Below the pieces are notes generated by a model. The model had not been told where the DNA came from, did not search any database, and worked only from the letters and a program-made list of their open reading frames with translations. Positions 49,475 to 57,844 of a stretch of 64,000 nt of DNA are shown piece after piece. This stretch comes from Candidatus Bipolaricaulota bacterium (GTDB lineage: Bacteria; Bipolaricaulota; Bipolaricaulia; Bipolaricaulales; Bipolaricaulaceae): the NCBI GenBank assembly GCA_025060415.1, contig JANXBT010000002.1, forward strand, positions 62,001-126,000. Direction: 5' to 3'. How positions within the stretch are numbered: position 1 is the stretch's first letter; the number at the start of each line of letters is the position of its first letter. The translations under genes were made by a program, and so were the position numbers.

Positions 49475-50245
49475 ATGCCTGAGCTCCCTGAGGTGGAGAG
49501 CACCGTGCGGGCCCTGCGGCCCCGGATCCGGGGGCAGAGGCTCTTGGCCGTTCGGGCCCTGGACCCCGTGTTGGCCCATGTCCCGAGGGCCATGGCCCTG
49601 CCCGCCGCCGTCCAGGACGTGGAGCGCCGCGGGAAGTACATCCTCTTCCGCTTGGACACGGTTTTCCTCATCGTGCACCTGCGCATGTCCGGCCGGCTCC
49701 TCTGGCGGGAAGAGGGGGCTTACCCCCCGCATACCCGCCTCGTGCTGGAATTCCCCCACGGGGAGGTGCTGTTTGTGGACGTGCGGCGGCTGGGGACGGC
49801 GGAGGTGGCCCGGGAATTCCGAGAGGAGCTCGGGCCGGATGCCCTGTCCGACCTTTCCTTTCTGCCCCAGGCCCTTCGCCGGAGCCGGGCGCCCATCAAG
49901 GTCTGGCTTTTGGACCAGCGGAACCTCGCGGGGATTGGCAACATTTACGCGGCGGAGATCCTGTTCCGGGCGGGGATCGACCCCCGCCGGCCCGCCCATT
50001 CCCTGACGCCTGCGGAGGTGGCGCGCCTGCGTGCCGTGATCCCCGCAGTGTTGGAGGAGGCCCTCGCGGCCCTGGGCACGACCCTCGCGGACGCGGCCTA
50101 CCAAACCCCGGAGGGCGAGGCCGGGGACTACGCGCCCTGGGTGTACGGCCGGGAGGGGCTGCCCTGCAAGGTGTGCGGGACGCCTATCGTGCGGGTGGAG
50201 CTGGGCGGCCGGGGCACCTACTTCTGCCCCCGCTGCCAAAAGTGA
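49475..50245 (+). CDS. mutM: Formamidopyrimidine-DNA glycosylase (canonical copy)
   Basis: A 256-residue 8-oxoguanine repair glycosylase/AP lyase. It has the full MutM pattern: PELPEVE (Pro2, Glu3), RRGKYILF lysine loop, LRMSGRLLW, LDQRNLAGIGNIYAAEIL, and zinc finger CKVCG ... GRGTYFCPRCQ. This is the conventional copy; the one at 15958 is more diverged. ATG 49475 starts 3 nt after the amidohydrolase stop. Confidence 0.95.
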   Translation: MPELPEVESTVRALRPRIRGQRLLAVRALDPVLAHVPRAMALPAAVQDVERRGKYILFRLDTVFLIVHLRMSGRLLWREEGAYPPHTRLVLEFPHGEVLFVDVRRLGTAEVAREFREELGPDALSDLSFLPQALRRSRAPIKVWLLDQRNLAGIGNIYAAEILFRAGIDPRRPAHSLTPAEVARLRAVIPAVLEEALAALGTTLADAAYQTPEGEAGDYAPWVYGREGLPCKVCGTPIVRVELGGRGTYFCPRCQK

Positions 50246-50262
50246 GGGGAAAAGGAGGGAAC

Positions 50263-51012
50263 TTGCCCACGATCGAGGAAGGGCGGAGGTGGTTGCGGGC
50301 GGACCTTTGGACCGGGCCCTGGGAGACGGACCAAAAGAGGGGCGTTCCCGCTCCGCCCCTGCAGAAGCCCGTGCCTGCGGGCGCGGAGCTCTTGGATTTG
50401 CCAGCCCCGGAGACGGTGGAACTGCCCCCACAGAACCTGTTCCAAATCTTCGCGCAACGCCGCAGCCGCCGGCGCTTCGCCCCAGACCCCCTTCCCCTCC
50501 CCGTGCTCGCCTTCCTCCTCTGGGCCACCCAGGGCGTGCACAAGGTTATCCGCGACGGCATCGCCACCCTGCGCACCGTCCCCTCGGCGGGGGCCCGCCA
50601 CCCCTTGGAAACCTATCTCGCCGTGCACCGCGTGCAGGGCTTGCCCCCGGGGCTCTACCGGTACCTCCCCCTTTCCCATCAGCTTTGCCTCCTGCGCCGG
50701 GACGAGACCCTGCCCTCCAAGGTGGCGGAGGCCGCCCTGGGGCAGGCGTTCGTGGGCGAGGCCGCGGTGGTCTTCATCTGGACCGCCGTGCCCTACCGCA
50801 CGGAGTGGCGCTACCATGTACTTTCCCACAAGGTGATCGCCCTCGACGCGGGCCACGTCTGCCAAAATTTGTACATCGCTTGCGAGGCGCTGGGCCTCGC
50901 CACCTGTGCCGTGGCGGCTTACAACCAAAGGAAAATGGACGAGCTTTTGGGGGTGGATGGGCAAGAGGAATTCACCCTGTATCTTGCCCCTGTGGGCAAG
51001 CGCGCCGACTGA
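50263..51012 (+). CDS. SagB/ThcOx-type nitroreductase-family protein
   Basis: A 249-residue flavoprotein of the nitroreductase fold. The start is TTG 50263, preceded by AAGGAGGGAAC. RRSRRRFAPDPL binds FMN phosphate; PSAGARHPLETYLAVHRV and LIALDAGHVCQNLYIACEALGL are standard SagB-type motifs. SagB-type dehydrogenases oxidise thiazoline/oxazoline rings in peptide natural products when next to SagC/SagD, but none are nearby, so a reductase role is as likely. It converges with the split ABC exporter. Confidence 0.88.
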   Translation: MPTIEEGRRWLRADLWTGPWETDQKRGVPAPPLQKPVPAGAELLDLPAPETVELPPQNLFQIFAQRRSRRRFAPDPLPLPVLAFLLWATQGVHKVIRDGIATLRTVPSAGARHPLETYLAVHRVQGLPPGLYRYLPLSHQLCLLRRDETLPSKVAEAALGQAFVGEAAVVFIWTAVPYRTEWRYHVLSHKVIALDAGHVCQNLYIACEALGLATCAVAAYNQRKMDELLGVDGQEEFTLYLAPVGKRAD

Positions 51013-51025
51013 GCCCGTAGGCGGC

Positions 51026-52741
51026 CTAATGGTCCCGTTGAGGGGCGAAAAGGTCGTGGAATTCCCCGGGCGCCTGGATTAGGTCCTCAAAGCGGCCCTC
51101 TTGCACCACCCGGCCCTCCCGCAAGACCACGATGCGGTCCGCTGCCCGCACCGTGGACAAGCGGTGGGCTACGAGGAGCACCGCGGTCCCCGGCAAAAGC
51201 TGCCGCAGGCCCGCCAGCGCCCGGGCCTCCGCCTCCGCGTCCATGGCGGAGGTGGCCTCATCCAAAAGGAGCACCTTGGGCTGACGCAGGGCCGCACGAA
51301 CGAGGGCCAAAAGCTGCCTCTGCCCGCCCGAAAGCTTGGCCCCCCGCTCGCCCACCGCCGTCCGCAGCCCCTCCGGCAACCCCCGCAAAAACTCCTCCGC
51401 CCCAAGGGCCCGGCACACGCGCCACACCTCCTCCTCGGAGAGCCGCTCCTTCCCAAGCACGAGGTTGTCCCAAACCGTACCGGAGAACAGGAACCCCTCC
51501 TGGGGCACAAGGAGGACCTCCTTGCGGAGCTCAGAAAGAGCGAGGTTGCGCACGTCCTCGCCGTCCAGAAGGATACGGCCGTGCCCGAGAGGAAAAAGGC
51601 GCACAAGAAGGGCTAAAAGAGTGGACTTGCCGGAGCCCACCGCCCCCACCAGGGCCACCCATTCCCCAGGTTTCAGTTGTAAGGAAACCCCTTGCAAGGC
51701 GGTTTTTCCGTTGGGATAGGCGAAGTGCACGTCCTTCAGGGCGAGGGTCGGGCGGGACAAGGTTAGAGAAATCCCGGCCTCCGGTTCCGGCGGAAGGTCC
51801 AAAAGCTCGAACACGCGGGCAGCGGCCACCCGGGCCCGCTCCAGACTCAGGCGGGTCAGGATCAGCTGTTGCGTGGGCCCATAGAGGTAACGCAGGAAGG
51901 TGAGGAAGGCGACGACCGTGCCCAGGGTGGCTTCGCCCCGCCATACCCACCACGTCCCCGCCCCGAGAAAGAGCACCGGCCCCAGACCGGTGACAAGGGT
52001 AAGGGCACCCCCGGCTTTGGCGGCGTAGACGTTGGTGCGCACCATGGCCTGGCGCCGGCCCTCCAGAGCCTAGGCAACCCGGGCCAAAACCCAGGCGTGG
52101 GCTCCAAGGAGCCGGACATGCAGGGCCCCGCTCAAGGCCTCCCCCAATTCCCGGGAGGCCTGGGCCTCCCCCTCCTGGATCCCCCGGGAGAGCTGGGCCA
52201 TACGGGCATTCATGCGCTTGGAAACCAGCGCTAAGGAGGGGAGGAGGAGCACGGCCACCAGGGCCAGCCGCCACTCCAGCGCAAAAAGGAGGGCGGCTCC
52301 CGCGGCGAGAAACACGGCGTTCTGCAGGAGGCTAAGGAGGCCGAAGAAGAAGTCCTTGGCCACCCCGGGATCGCTGCGGATGCGCCCCAGGAGGTAGCCC
52401 ACCGTCTGTTCCTGGAGGAAGGGGTGGGGGAGGCGAAGGACGTGGGCGGTCAGGGCGTATTGGGCCTGGTAGAGGATGGCCTCGCCTCCGCGCACCGCGA
52501 GGGCCTGGGCCGCATAGCTCAACAGGCTTTCCGCGAGGACCACGCCCAAAAGGAGGAGCCCATGGGCGAGGAGGCTGCGCCAATCGCCGCGGGGCACCAC
52601 CTCGTCGATCACCCGGCGCAGGAGGAGGGGGAAGGGCAGGGAGGCAGCGTTGGCGGCCAACCCCGCCGCCAGGGCCCCGAGGCCCAGCCGCCAATGCGGG
52701 AAAACAAAGGCCCAAAAGAAGCGAGCCAGCGGGCCCCTCAT
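51026..52741 (-). pseudogene. ABC exporter (TMD-NBD half-transporter) split by an in-frame TAG
   Basis: The frame is continuous from ATG 52741 to 51026 (about 571 codons) except for a single TAG at 52070-52072, so nothing shifts. Upstream (223 residues) is the membrane domain with about five helices (GGLAANAASLPFPLLLRRV...). Downstream, ALEGRRQAMVRTNVYAAKAGG finishes the membrane domain, and the ATPase domain has GAVGSGKST, LSGGQRQLLAL, LLLDEATSAMD and AHRLS, all intact. The likely ancestral codon is CAG. Either the gene is inactive, the TAG is read through, or reinitiation at ATG 52045 makes a lone NBD part. Coupled to the regulator gene by ATGA. Confidence 0.85.
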
Positions 52742-53301
52742 CCTTCCTCCTCGGCTTCCCGGCCCAGGTGGTCCACCAGGGCCAGGAGGGTAAACAAGGC
52801 GGAGGTCCCGGAGAGGGTGGGGGTGTAGCGGTCGCGGCCGAGCTTGCGCACAAGCCCTGCGGCCTCTAGGGCCCTAAGGTGGTGGTAGAACTGGCCCTGG
52901 GTGAGGCCGCTTTTTTCCATGGCTTCGGCCGCCCCCTGCACGCCCTGGACTAGGGCAAAGAGGAGGCGCAGCCGCTCGGGTTGGGCCAGGAGGGTGAGGG
53001 CCCGCAGCCCCGCGGGGTTCTGGAGGGCCTCTTGGGCGTCCTTTTCGGAGAGGAACTGGTACCAGGAGGTGGTGCGGTCGCCCCGGCGGTGCAGCCCGGC
53101 GAGGAGCACGCGGACGCCCTCCCCGGGCAGGAGCTGGGCCAGGGCGGTCAGGGTTTGGCGGACGAGGGGGGCGAGGTCGGGCGGGGCGGTGTGGGCGAGG
53201 GATTCCGCGGCCGCTGGAAGGGCGGGTTGTCTGAGGGCCCGGAGGGCTTCTGCCAGGCGGGCCAGTTCCGCGGCGATGCGCTCCACGCTTTCCTCGTTCA
53301 T
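52738..53301 (-). CDS. ArsR-like (winged-helix) transcriptional regulator
   Basis: A 187-residue regulator. An N-terminal helical region (about 1-95) with a small ligand-like patch precedes a winged helix (about 105-165): LTLLAQPERLRLLFALVQG, then EKSGLTQGQFYHHLRALEAAGLVRKLGRDRYTPT. The pattern is ArsR/SmtB-like, though no metal-binding cysteines are present. Its stop overlaps the ABC exporter start (ATGA), so it likely controls that gene and itself. A near-consensus promoter with a palindrome lies directly upstream. Confidence 0.85.
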   Translation of the reverse strand: MNEESVERIAAELARLAEALRALRQPALPAAAESLAHTAPPDLAPLVRQTLTALAQLLPGEGVRVLLAGLHRRGDRTTSWYQFLSEKDAQEALQNPAGLRALTLLAQPERLRLLFALVQGVQGAAEAMEKSGLTQGQFYHHLRALEAAGLVRKLGRDRYTPTLSGTSALFTLLALVDHLGREAEEEG

Positions 53302-53317
53302 ACGTAGTTACGTAACT
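53301..53317. promoter_or_regulatory. Palindromic operator upstream of the ArsR-like gene
   Basis: AGTTACGTAACT (53306-53317) is a perfect 12-bp palindrome; TACGTA also occurs twice (53301-53306 and 53309-53314), 8 bp apart, reaching into the start codon. It lies between the -10 and ATG, so a bound repressor would block its own transcript. Confidence 0.6.
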
Positions 53318-53324
53318 CCGCATT

Positions 53325-53352
53325 ATTATAAAAAAGCGGCCACCCCTGTCAA
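53325..53352 (-). promoter_or_regulatory. Near-consensus sigma-70 promoter
   Basis: On the minus strand TTGACA (53347-53352), 16 nt, TATAAT (53325-53330), the best consensus promoter in the window. Just upstream a 12-bp palindrome GGGCCGCGGCCC (53361-53372) separates it from the coaD stop. It drives the ArsR-like gene and the exporter. Confidence 0.75.
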
Positions 53353-53376
53353 CCCCTCAAGGGCCGCGGCCCCTAA

Positions 53377-53895
53377 CTAACCCAGCTGGGCGGGATCGAT
53401 CCGTTCCCTAAGACCCCGGAACTTCGCCTCCAGGGCCCGCTCCACGCAGCGGGGCACGAACCTCGACACGTCCCCCCCGTAAAGCTTGATCTCCTTCACA
53501 ATGGAGCTGGACAAAAACGAGTACTTCCCGGCGGTCATGAGAAACACCGTCTCGATGTCGCTGTCGAGGTCGCGGTTGGTAAGGGCCAGCTGGAACTCGT
53601 AGTCGAAATCGGAGGTGGCCCGCAGGCCCCGCACCACCGCCACCGCCCCCACCCTCTTGGCGCACTCGATGAGGAGCCCCGAGTAGGTGATCACCTCCAC
53701 CCCGCCGATCCCCTCCTCGGCCAGGGCCTCCTCCACCAGCCGCTTCCGTTCCTCCGCCGTAAACAGCGGGGTCTTGCGAGGGTTCTCCACCACGGCCACG
53801 ATCAGCTTGTCAAAAAGCCGCTTGGCCCGACGCAGGACGTCGAGGTGCCCGTAGGTGATGGGGTCGAAACTCCCCGGGTAAAGGGCGATGCGCAT
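53377..53895 (-). CDS. coaD: Pantetheine-phosphate adenylyltransferase
   Basis: A 172-residue CoA-biosynthesis enzyme that adenylylates 4'-phosphopantetheine. ALYPGSFDPITYGHLD contains the T/H/GxH nucleotide motif (YGHLD). VRGLRATSDFDYEFQLA and SFLSSSIVKEI are the other signatures. The ATG at 53895 overlaps the M16 peptidase stop (TGATG). Confidence 0.95.
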   Translation of the reverse strand: MRIALYPGSFDPITYGHLDVLRRAKRLFDKLIVAVVENPRKTPLFTAEERKRLVEEALAEEGIGGVEVITYSGLLIECAKRVGAVAVVRGLRATSDFDYEFQLALTNRDLDSDIETVFLMTAGKYSFLSSSIVKEIKLYGGDVSRFVPRCVERALEAKFRGLRERIDPAQLG

Positions 53896-55178
53896 CAAGC
53901 CACCTCCACGAAGGGCCGCAGGGCCCGACGGATGCGCTCCCCGGAAGGTCCCACCGCCGCCCAGGCCGCGCGCTCCGAGCCCAAAAAGCGGTGGGCCAGC
54001 TCCTGCACGGCCTCTGGGGTGACCTGGCGGAACCGCTGCACCACCTCCTCAGGCGAGGCGGGCTTGCGGCCCAAAGCGGCCAGCGTTCCCAGGCGCACCA
54101 TGCGGCCGCTGGGGTCGTCCAAATTTAGGAGAAACGCGTTGCAGAGCCGCTGCACGGCCCGGTCCACGTCCCCAGGGGCGGGCGGCGCGCGCCGCAGGGC
54201 CTCGATCTCCTCCCAAATGGCCGCCGCCACCTGGGGCAGCTTCTTCTCCTCGGCTGCGGCGTAAACGGAAAGCACCCCCGCGTCGGAGAAGTAGGCGGTG
54301 GCGGAGAACACGGCGTACACAAGGCCCAACTCCTCCCGCACCCGCTGGAAAAGCCGGGAGCTTACGCCTCCTCCAAGGAGGGCGTTGAGCACCTCTAGAG
54401 CATAGCGTTCGGGCGCGGAGGCCGGCACGGTGGGGAACCCCAGCACCAGGTGGACCTGGTTGATGTCGCGTTCGGCCAGGGCGAGGCCGGTGCCGGCCTG
54501 GGGCGGGGTGCGGGGGCGGGGATCGCCCGCGCCCTCCCGCGCCGGGAACCGCTCCGCCAGGGAGAAAACCTTCTCCGGATCGGCCCCGCCGCAGGCCACG
54601 AACACCATCTCCCGGGGGTGATAGTGGCGGCCAAAGAAGCGCCAGAGGTCCTCCAGCTCGATGCGGGCCACGGAGTCCAGCCGGCCGATCACCGGCTTCC
54701 CCAAGGGATGCCCGTCCCGCCAAAGGAGCTCCCCAAGGAGCCGAAACGCGGTGTCCTCCGGGTCGTCCTCCGCAGCGCGGATCTCCTCCGCCACCACCAC
54801 CCGCTCCCGCGGCAGGTCCTCGGGGGCGAAGCGGGGCGAGGTCACGAGCTCCACCAGGATGTCCCAGGCCTCGGGGAGGTGGGCGCTAAGGACCTCCGTG
54901 TAGAAAAACGTGTACTCCGCGGTGGTGGCGGCGTTGAGGTGGCCGCCCAGGGCGTCGATGCTCTGCGCGATCTCCAGGGCCGAACGCCGGGTGGTGCCCT
55001 TGAAGGTCATGTGCTCCACGAAGTGGGCCAGGCCTTCCTTCCCCGGGGGGTCTTCCCGGCCGCCGGCCTGCACCCAAAGGCCCAGGGCCACGCTGCGGAA
55101 GCCCGGCATGGGCTCCGCCAGGACCCGCAGCCCCGAGGAGGCCTCCCCCGCGAAGCACCCGGGGTAGATCTCCGTCAT
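53895..55178 (-). CDS. M16-family zinc peptidase
   Basis: A 427-residue pitrilysin-family peptidase of the bacterial mpp/YmxG type. HFVEH (His52, Glu55, His56) is the inverted zinc motif, and a distant Glu lies in EEIRAAEDDPED (about 132). A second M16 half follows with the RVREELGLVYAVFS motif. This family often adjoins rpsO-pnp. Overlaps the pnp stop (ATGA) and coaD (TGATG). Confidence 0.95.
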   Translation of the reverse strand: MTEIYPGCFAGEASSGLRVLAEPMPGFRSVALGLWVQAGGREDPPGKEGLAHFVEHMTFKGTTRRSALEIAQSIDALGGHLNAATTAEYTFFYTEVLSAHLPEAWDILVELVTSPRFAPEDLPRERVVVAEEIRAAEDDPEDTAFRLLGELLWRDGHPLGKPVIGRLDSVARIELEDLWRFFGRHYHPREMVFVACGGADPEKVFSLAERFPAREGAGDPRPRTPPQAGTGLALAERDINQVHLVLGFPTVPASAPERYALEVLNALLGGGVSSRLFQRVREELGLVYAVFSATAYFSDAGVLSVYAAAEEKKLPQVAAAIWEEIEALRRAPPAPGDVDRAVQRLCNAFLLNLDDPSGRMVRLGTLAALGRKPASPEEVVQRFRQVTPEAVQELAHRFLGSERAAWAAVGPSGERIRRALRPFVEVA

Positions 55179-57517
55179 TTGACGTCCACGCGCACCGGGC
55201 CCTTGGGCACCACCCGCCGCAGCTTGTACCGACCCTCCTCGTCGATCTCCACGATCTCCACCAGCATCCGATCGCCCTTCTTGGCCACCTTTGCGGGCTC
55301 CTCGTTCGTGCCCAACCGGGACTTGTGCACCAAGCCCCGCACGCCCGGCGCGATCTCCACGAAGACCCCGTAGTCCACCACGTTCGTGACCTTGCCGGGC
55401 ACGATGTCGCCCACCTTGAACGTGGGCTTTTCCTGCACGAGCTTGAACCGGGGCCGACCGAGCTCGTCCGTGTCGATGACCTCCACGGTGACCTCGTCGC
55501 CCACCTTCACCACGTCCTCCACGCGCTTCACAAACCCGTTGGCCAGCTGGGAGATGTGGATGAGGCCGTCCACGCCCGGCCGGATCTCCACGATGGCCCC
55601 GAAGGGCACGATGCGCACCACCCGGCCGCGGAAGACCATGCCCGGCTCGAGCTCCTCCGTGAGCTCCTGGATCATCTCCTTGGCCCGCTGCACGGGGGCC
55701 GGGCCCTCCCCCACCACCCGCACCGTGCCGTCGTCCTCGATCTCGATCTCCGTGTTCGTGGCCTCCTGGATCTTGCGGACGGTGCGGCCGCCCGGGCCGA
55801 TGACGAGGCCGATCTTCTCAGGGTTGATCTTGAACACGTCGAGGTAGGGGGCGTAGGGGGAGAGGGCGGGCCGGGGCTGGGGCAGGGCCTGCTCCATGAG
55901 GTCCAGGATGCGGAGGCGGGCGGCCCGCGCCTGGGCCAGGGCCTCGCGCATGAGCTCGGGCGTGAGGCCCCCCGTCTTCACGTCCAACTGGAACGCCGTG
56001 ATCCCCTGCCGGGTCCCCGCCACCTTGAAGTCCATGTCGCCGTATTGGTCCTCCAGGCCGAGGATGTCCGTGAGGATCCGGTAGCGGCCGGTGGCGGGGT
56101 CGGTCACCAGGCCCATGGCCACGCCGGCCACGTGCCGCTTCACCGGCACCCCCGCGTCCATCATGGCCAGGCACCCCGAGCACACCGAGGCCATGGAGGA
56201 GGACCCGTTGGACTCCAGGATCTCCGAGACCACCCGGATGATGTAGGGGAACTCCTCCTCGGAGGGAATGACCGCCAAGAGCGCGTTCTCCGCGAGCTTC
56301 CCGTGGCCGATCTCCCGGCGGGAGGGGGCGCCGATGCGGCCGGCTTCCCCCGTGCAGAAGGGCGGGAAGTTGTAGTGGAACATGAAGCGCTTCAGGCCCT
56401 CCTCCATCATGAGGTCGATGATCTGCGCGTCCTTGCGGGTGGCGCCCAGGGTGCAGGTGCCCAGGGACTGGGTCTCCCCGCGGGTGAAGAGGGCCGAGCC
56501 GTGCACGCGGGGCAGGAGCCCCACCTGGATGGAAATGGGGCGGAGCTCCTCGGGCCGGCGGCCGTCCATGCGCTCCCCCAGCTCCAGGATGGACCAGCGC
56601 ACGTACTCCCGGTACACCTCGTCGAAGAGGGCCTTGGCCAGGGTTTGGACCTTCTCCTGGTCCGCCTCCGGATAGCCCTGGGCCACGGCCTGGGCGGCCT
56701 CCTCGGCCAGGGCCTCGGCCAGGGCCTCGCGGGCCTTCTTCCCCGGCGCCCGCTTGAGCTCGTGCAGTCTTTCCCAAACGTAAGCCTTGACCTTCTCCCG
56801 CACCTCCCCCTCCAGGGGATCGGGCGGAGGGACCTCCTTCTTCGTCACCGGCACCTGGCGGGCCAGCTCCTCCTGGAGGTCCAGGAGCTTTTGGATCTCC
56901 GCGTGGGCCAGGACGATGGCGCGCACCACGTCCTCCTCGTCCACCTCCCGCATCAGGCCCTCCACCATGGTCACGGTCTGGCGCGTGCCGGCCACGACGA
57001 TGTCCATGAGCCCGGTCTCCCGGTCCAGATCGGAGGGGTGGAGGAGGAACTGCCCGTCCTTGAGGCCCACGCGGACCCCGGCCACCGGGCCGAGGAAGGG
57101 CGCGGGCGAAAGGAGGAGGGCGGCGGAGGCCCCCAGAAGCCCGGCCACGTCGGGCGGGGCGTCCCGCTCGGCGGAGAGCACGGTGGCCACGATGTGCACC
57201 TCCTCCTTGTAGCCCTTGGGGAAGAGGGGCCGGATGGGGCGGTCGATCAGGCGGGCCGCGAGGATGGCCTCGTCGGAGGGCTTGCCCTCCCGCTTGAAGA
57301 ACCCGCCCGGGATCTTCCCGCCCGCGTAGAAGCGCTCCTCAAAGTCCACCCGCAGGGGGAAGTAGCCGGGGTCCTGCTGGAGGGGCTGGCAGACCACGGT
57401 GACCAGCACCTTGGTGTCGCCCCAGGTCACGAGGACGGCCGCGCTGGCCTGCCGGGCCAGCTGCCCGGTCTCCAGCCGCACCACCTTTCCGCCCACTTCG
57501 GTTTGTACTTCGGGCAT
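55175..57517 (-). CDS. pnp: Polynucleotide phosphorylase with two S1 domains
   Basis: A 780-residue phosphorolytic 3'-5' exoribonuclease. Two RNase PH domains flank an all-helical segment (RPIRPLFPKGY in the first, then SGCLAMMDAGVPVKRHVAG in the second). A KH domain (about 560-615; GLVIGPGGRTVRKIQ) is followed by an S1 domain (about 620-695; FRGRVVRIVPFGAIVEI) and a second S1 (about 700-780; VPGKVTNVVDYGVFVEIAPG). Usual PNPases end after one S1 (about 700 residues). The extra domain may increase RNA grip at high temperature. Confidence 0.95.
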   Translation of the reverse strand: MPEVQTEVGGKVVRLETGQLARQASAAVLVTWGDTKVLVTVVCQPLQQDPGYFPLRVDFEERFYAGGKIPGGFFKREGKPSDEAILAARLIDRPIRPLFPKGYKEEVHIVATVLSAERDAPPDVAGLLGASAALLLSPAPFLGPVAGVRVGLKDGQFLLHPSDLDRETGLMDIVVAGTRQTVTMVEGLMREVDEEDVVRAIVLAHAEIQKLLDLQEELARQVPVTKKEVPPPDPLEGEVREKVKAYVWERLHELKRAPGKKAREALAEALAEEAAQAVAQGYPEADQEKVQTLAKALFDEVYREYVRWSILELGERMDGRRPEELRPISIQVGLLPRVHGSALFTRGETQSLGTCTLGATRKDAQIIDLMMEEGLKRFMFHYNFPPFCTGEAGRIGAPSRREIGHGKLAENALLAVIPSEEEFPYIIRVVSEILESNGSSSMASVCSGCLAMMDAGVPVKRHVAGVAMGLVTDPATGRYRILTDILGLEDQYGDMDFKVAGTRQGITAFQLDVKTGGLTPELMREALAQARAARLRILDLMEQALPQPRPALSPYAPYLDVFKINPEKIGLVIGPGGRTVRKIQEATNTEIEIEDDGTVRVVGEGPAPVQRAKEMIQELTEELEPGMVFRGRVVRIVPFGAIVEIRPGVDGLIHISQLANGFVKRVEDVVKVGDEVTVEVIDTDELGRPRFKLVQEKPTFKVGDIVPGKVTNVVDYGVFVEIAPGVRGLVHKSRLGTNEEPAKVAKKGDRMLVEIVEIDEEGRYKLRRVVPKGPVRVDVK

Positions 57518-57523
57518 AGGCGG

Positions 57524-57796
57524 CTACACCTCGCGCAGGCCCAGGGTTTGGACGAGGCGGCGGTAGCGGGCCGGGTCCTTCCGCTGCAGGTACTGGAGCA
57601 GCCGGCGCCGCCGCCCCACCAGGATGTACAGGCCCCGCCGGGAATGGAAGTCCTTGCGGTGCACCTTCAGGTGCTCGGTGAGCTGGTTGATGCGGGCCGT
57701 GAGCAGCGCCACCTGCACCTCCACGGAACCCGTGTCGTTCGGGCCCCGGGCGAACTTCGCAATGAGCTCCTGCTTCACCTCTTTGGAAAGCGCCAC
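57524..57796 (-). CDS. rpsO: Ribosomal protein S15
   Basis: A 90-residue 30S protein. [22 protein letters not shown] and [11 protein letters not shown] and [11 protein letters not shown] match S15. The start is GTG 57796 (second codon Ala), with GGTGAG upstream. It precedes pnp by 6 nt, the common rpsO-pnp pair. Confidence 0.97.
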   Translation of the reverse strand: MALSKEVKQELIAKFARGPNDTGSVEVQVALLTARINQLTEHLKVHRKDFHSRRGLYILVGRRRRLLQYLQRKDPARYRRLVQTLGLREV

Positions 57797-57844
57797 GTTC
57801 TCACCCCCAATCGCCCTTTCCCCGGCGCAAGGGAGAGGGTTCGG

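Noticed and set aside
50263-51012. A peptide natural-product (SagB) cluster
   Set aside because: No SagC/SagD (YcaO), precursor peptide or maturase lies next to it; the ABC exporter converges and belongs to another unit.
52046-52072. The TAG in the ABC exporter as a pyrrolysine or frameshift site
   Set aside because: Both halves are in the same frame, so there is no frameshift. Pyrrolysine is known mainly in methyltransferases and no pyl genes are in view, so I keep nonsense mutation or error as first reading.
53361-53372. GGGCCGCGGCCC as coaD terminator
   Set aside because: The palindrome leaves no loop of useful size and has no T-tract on the minus strand.
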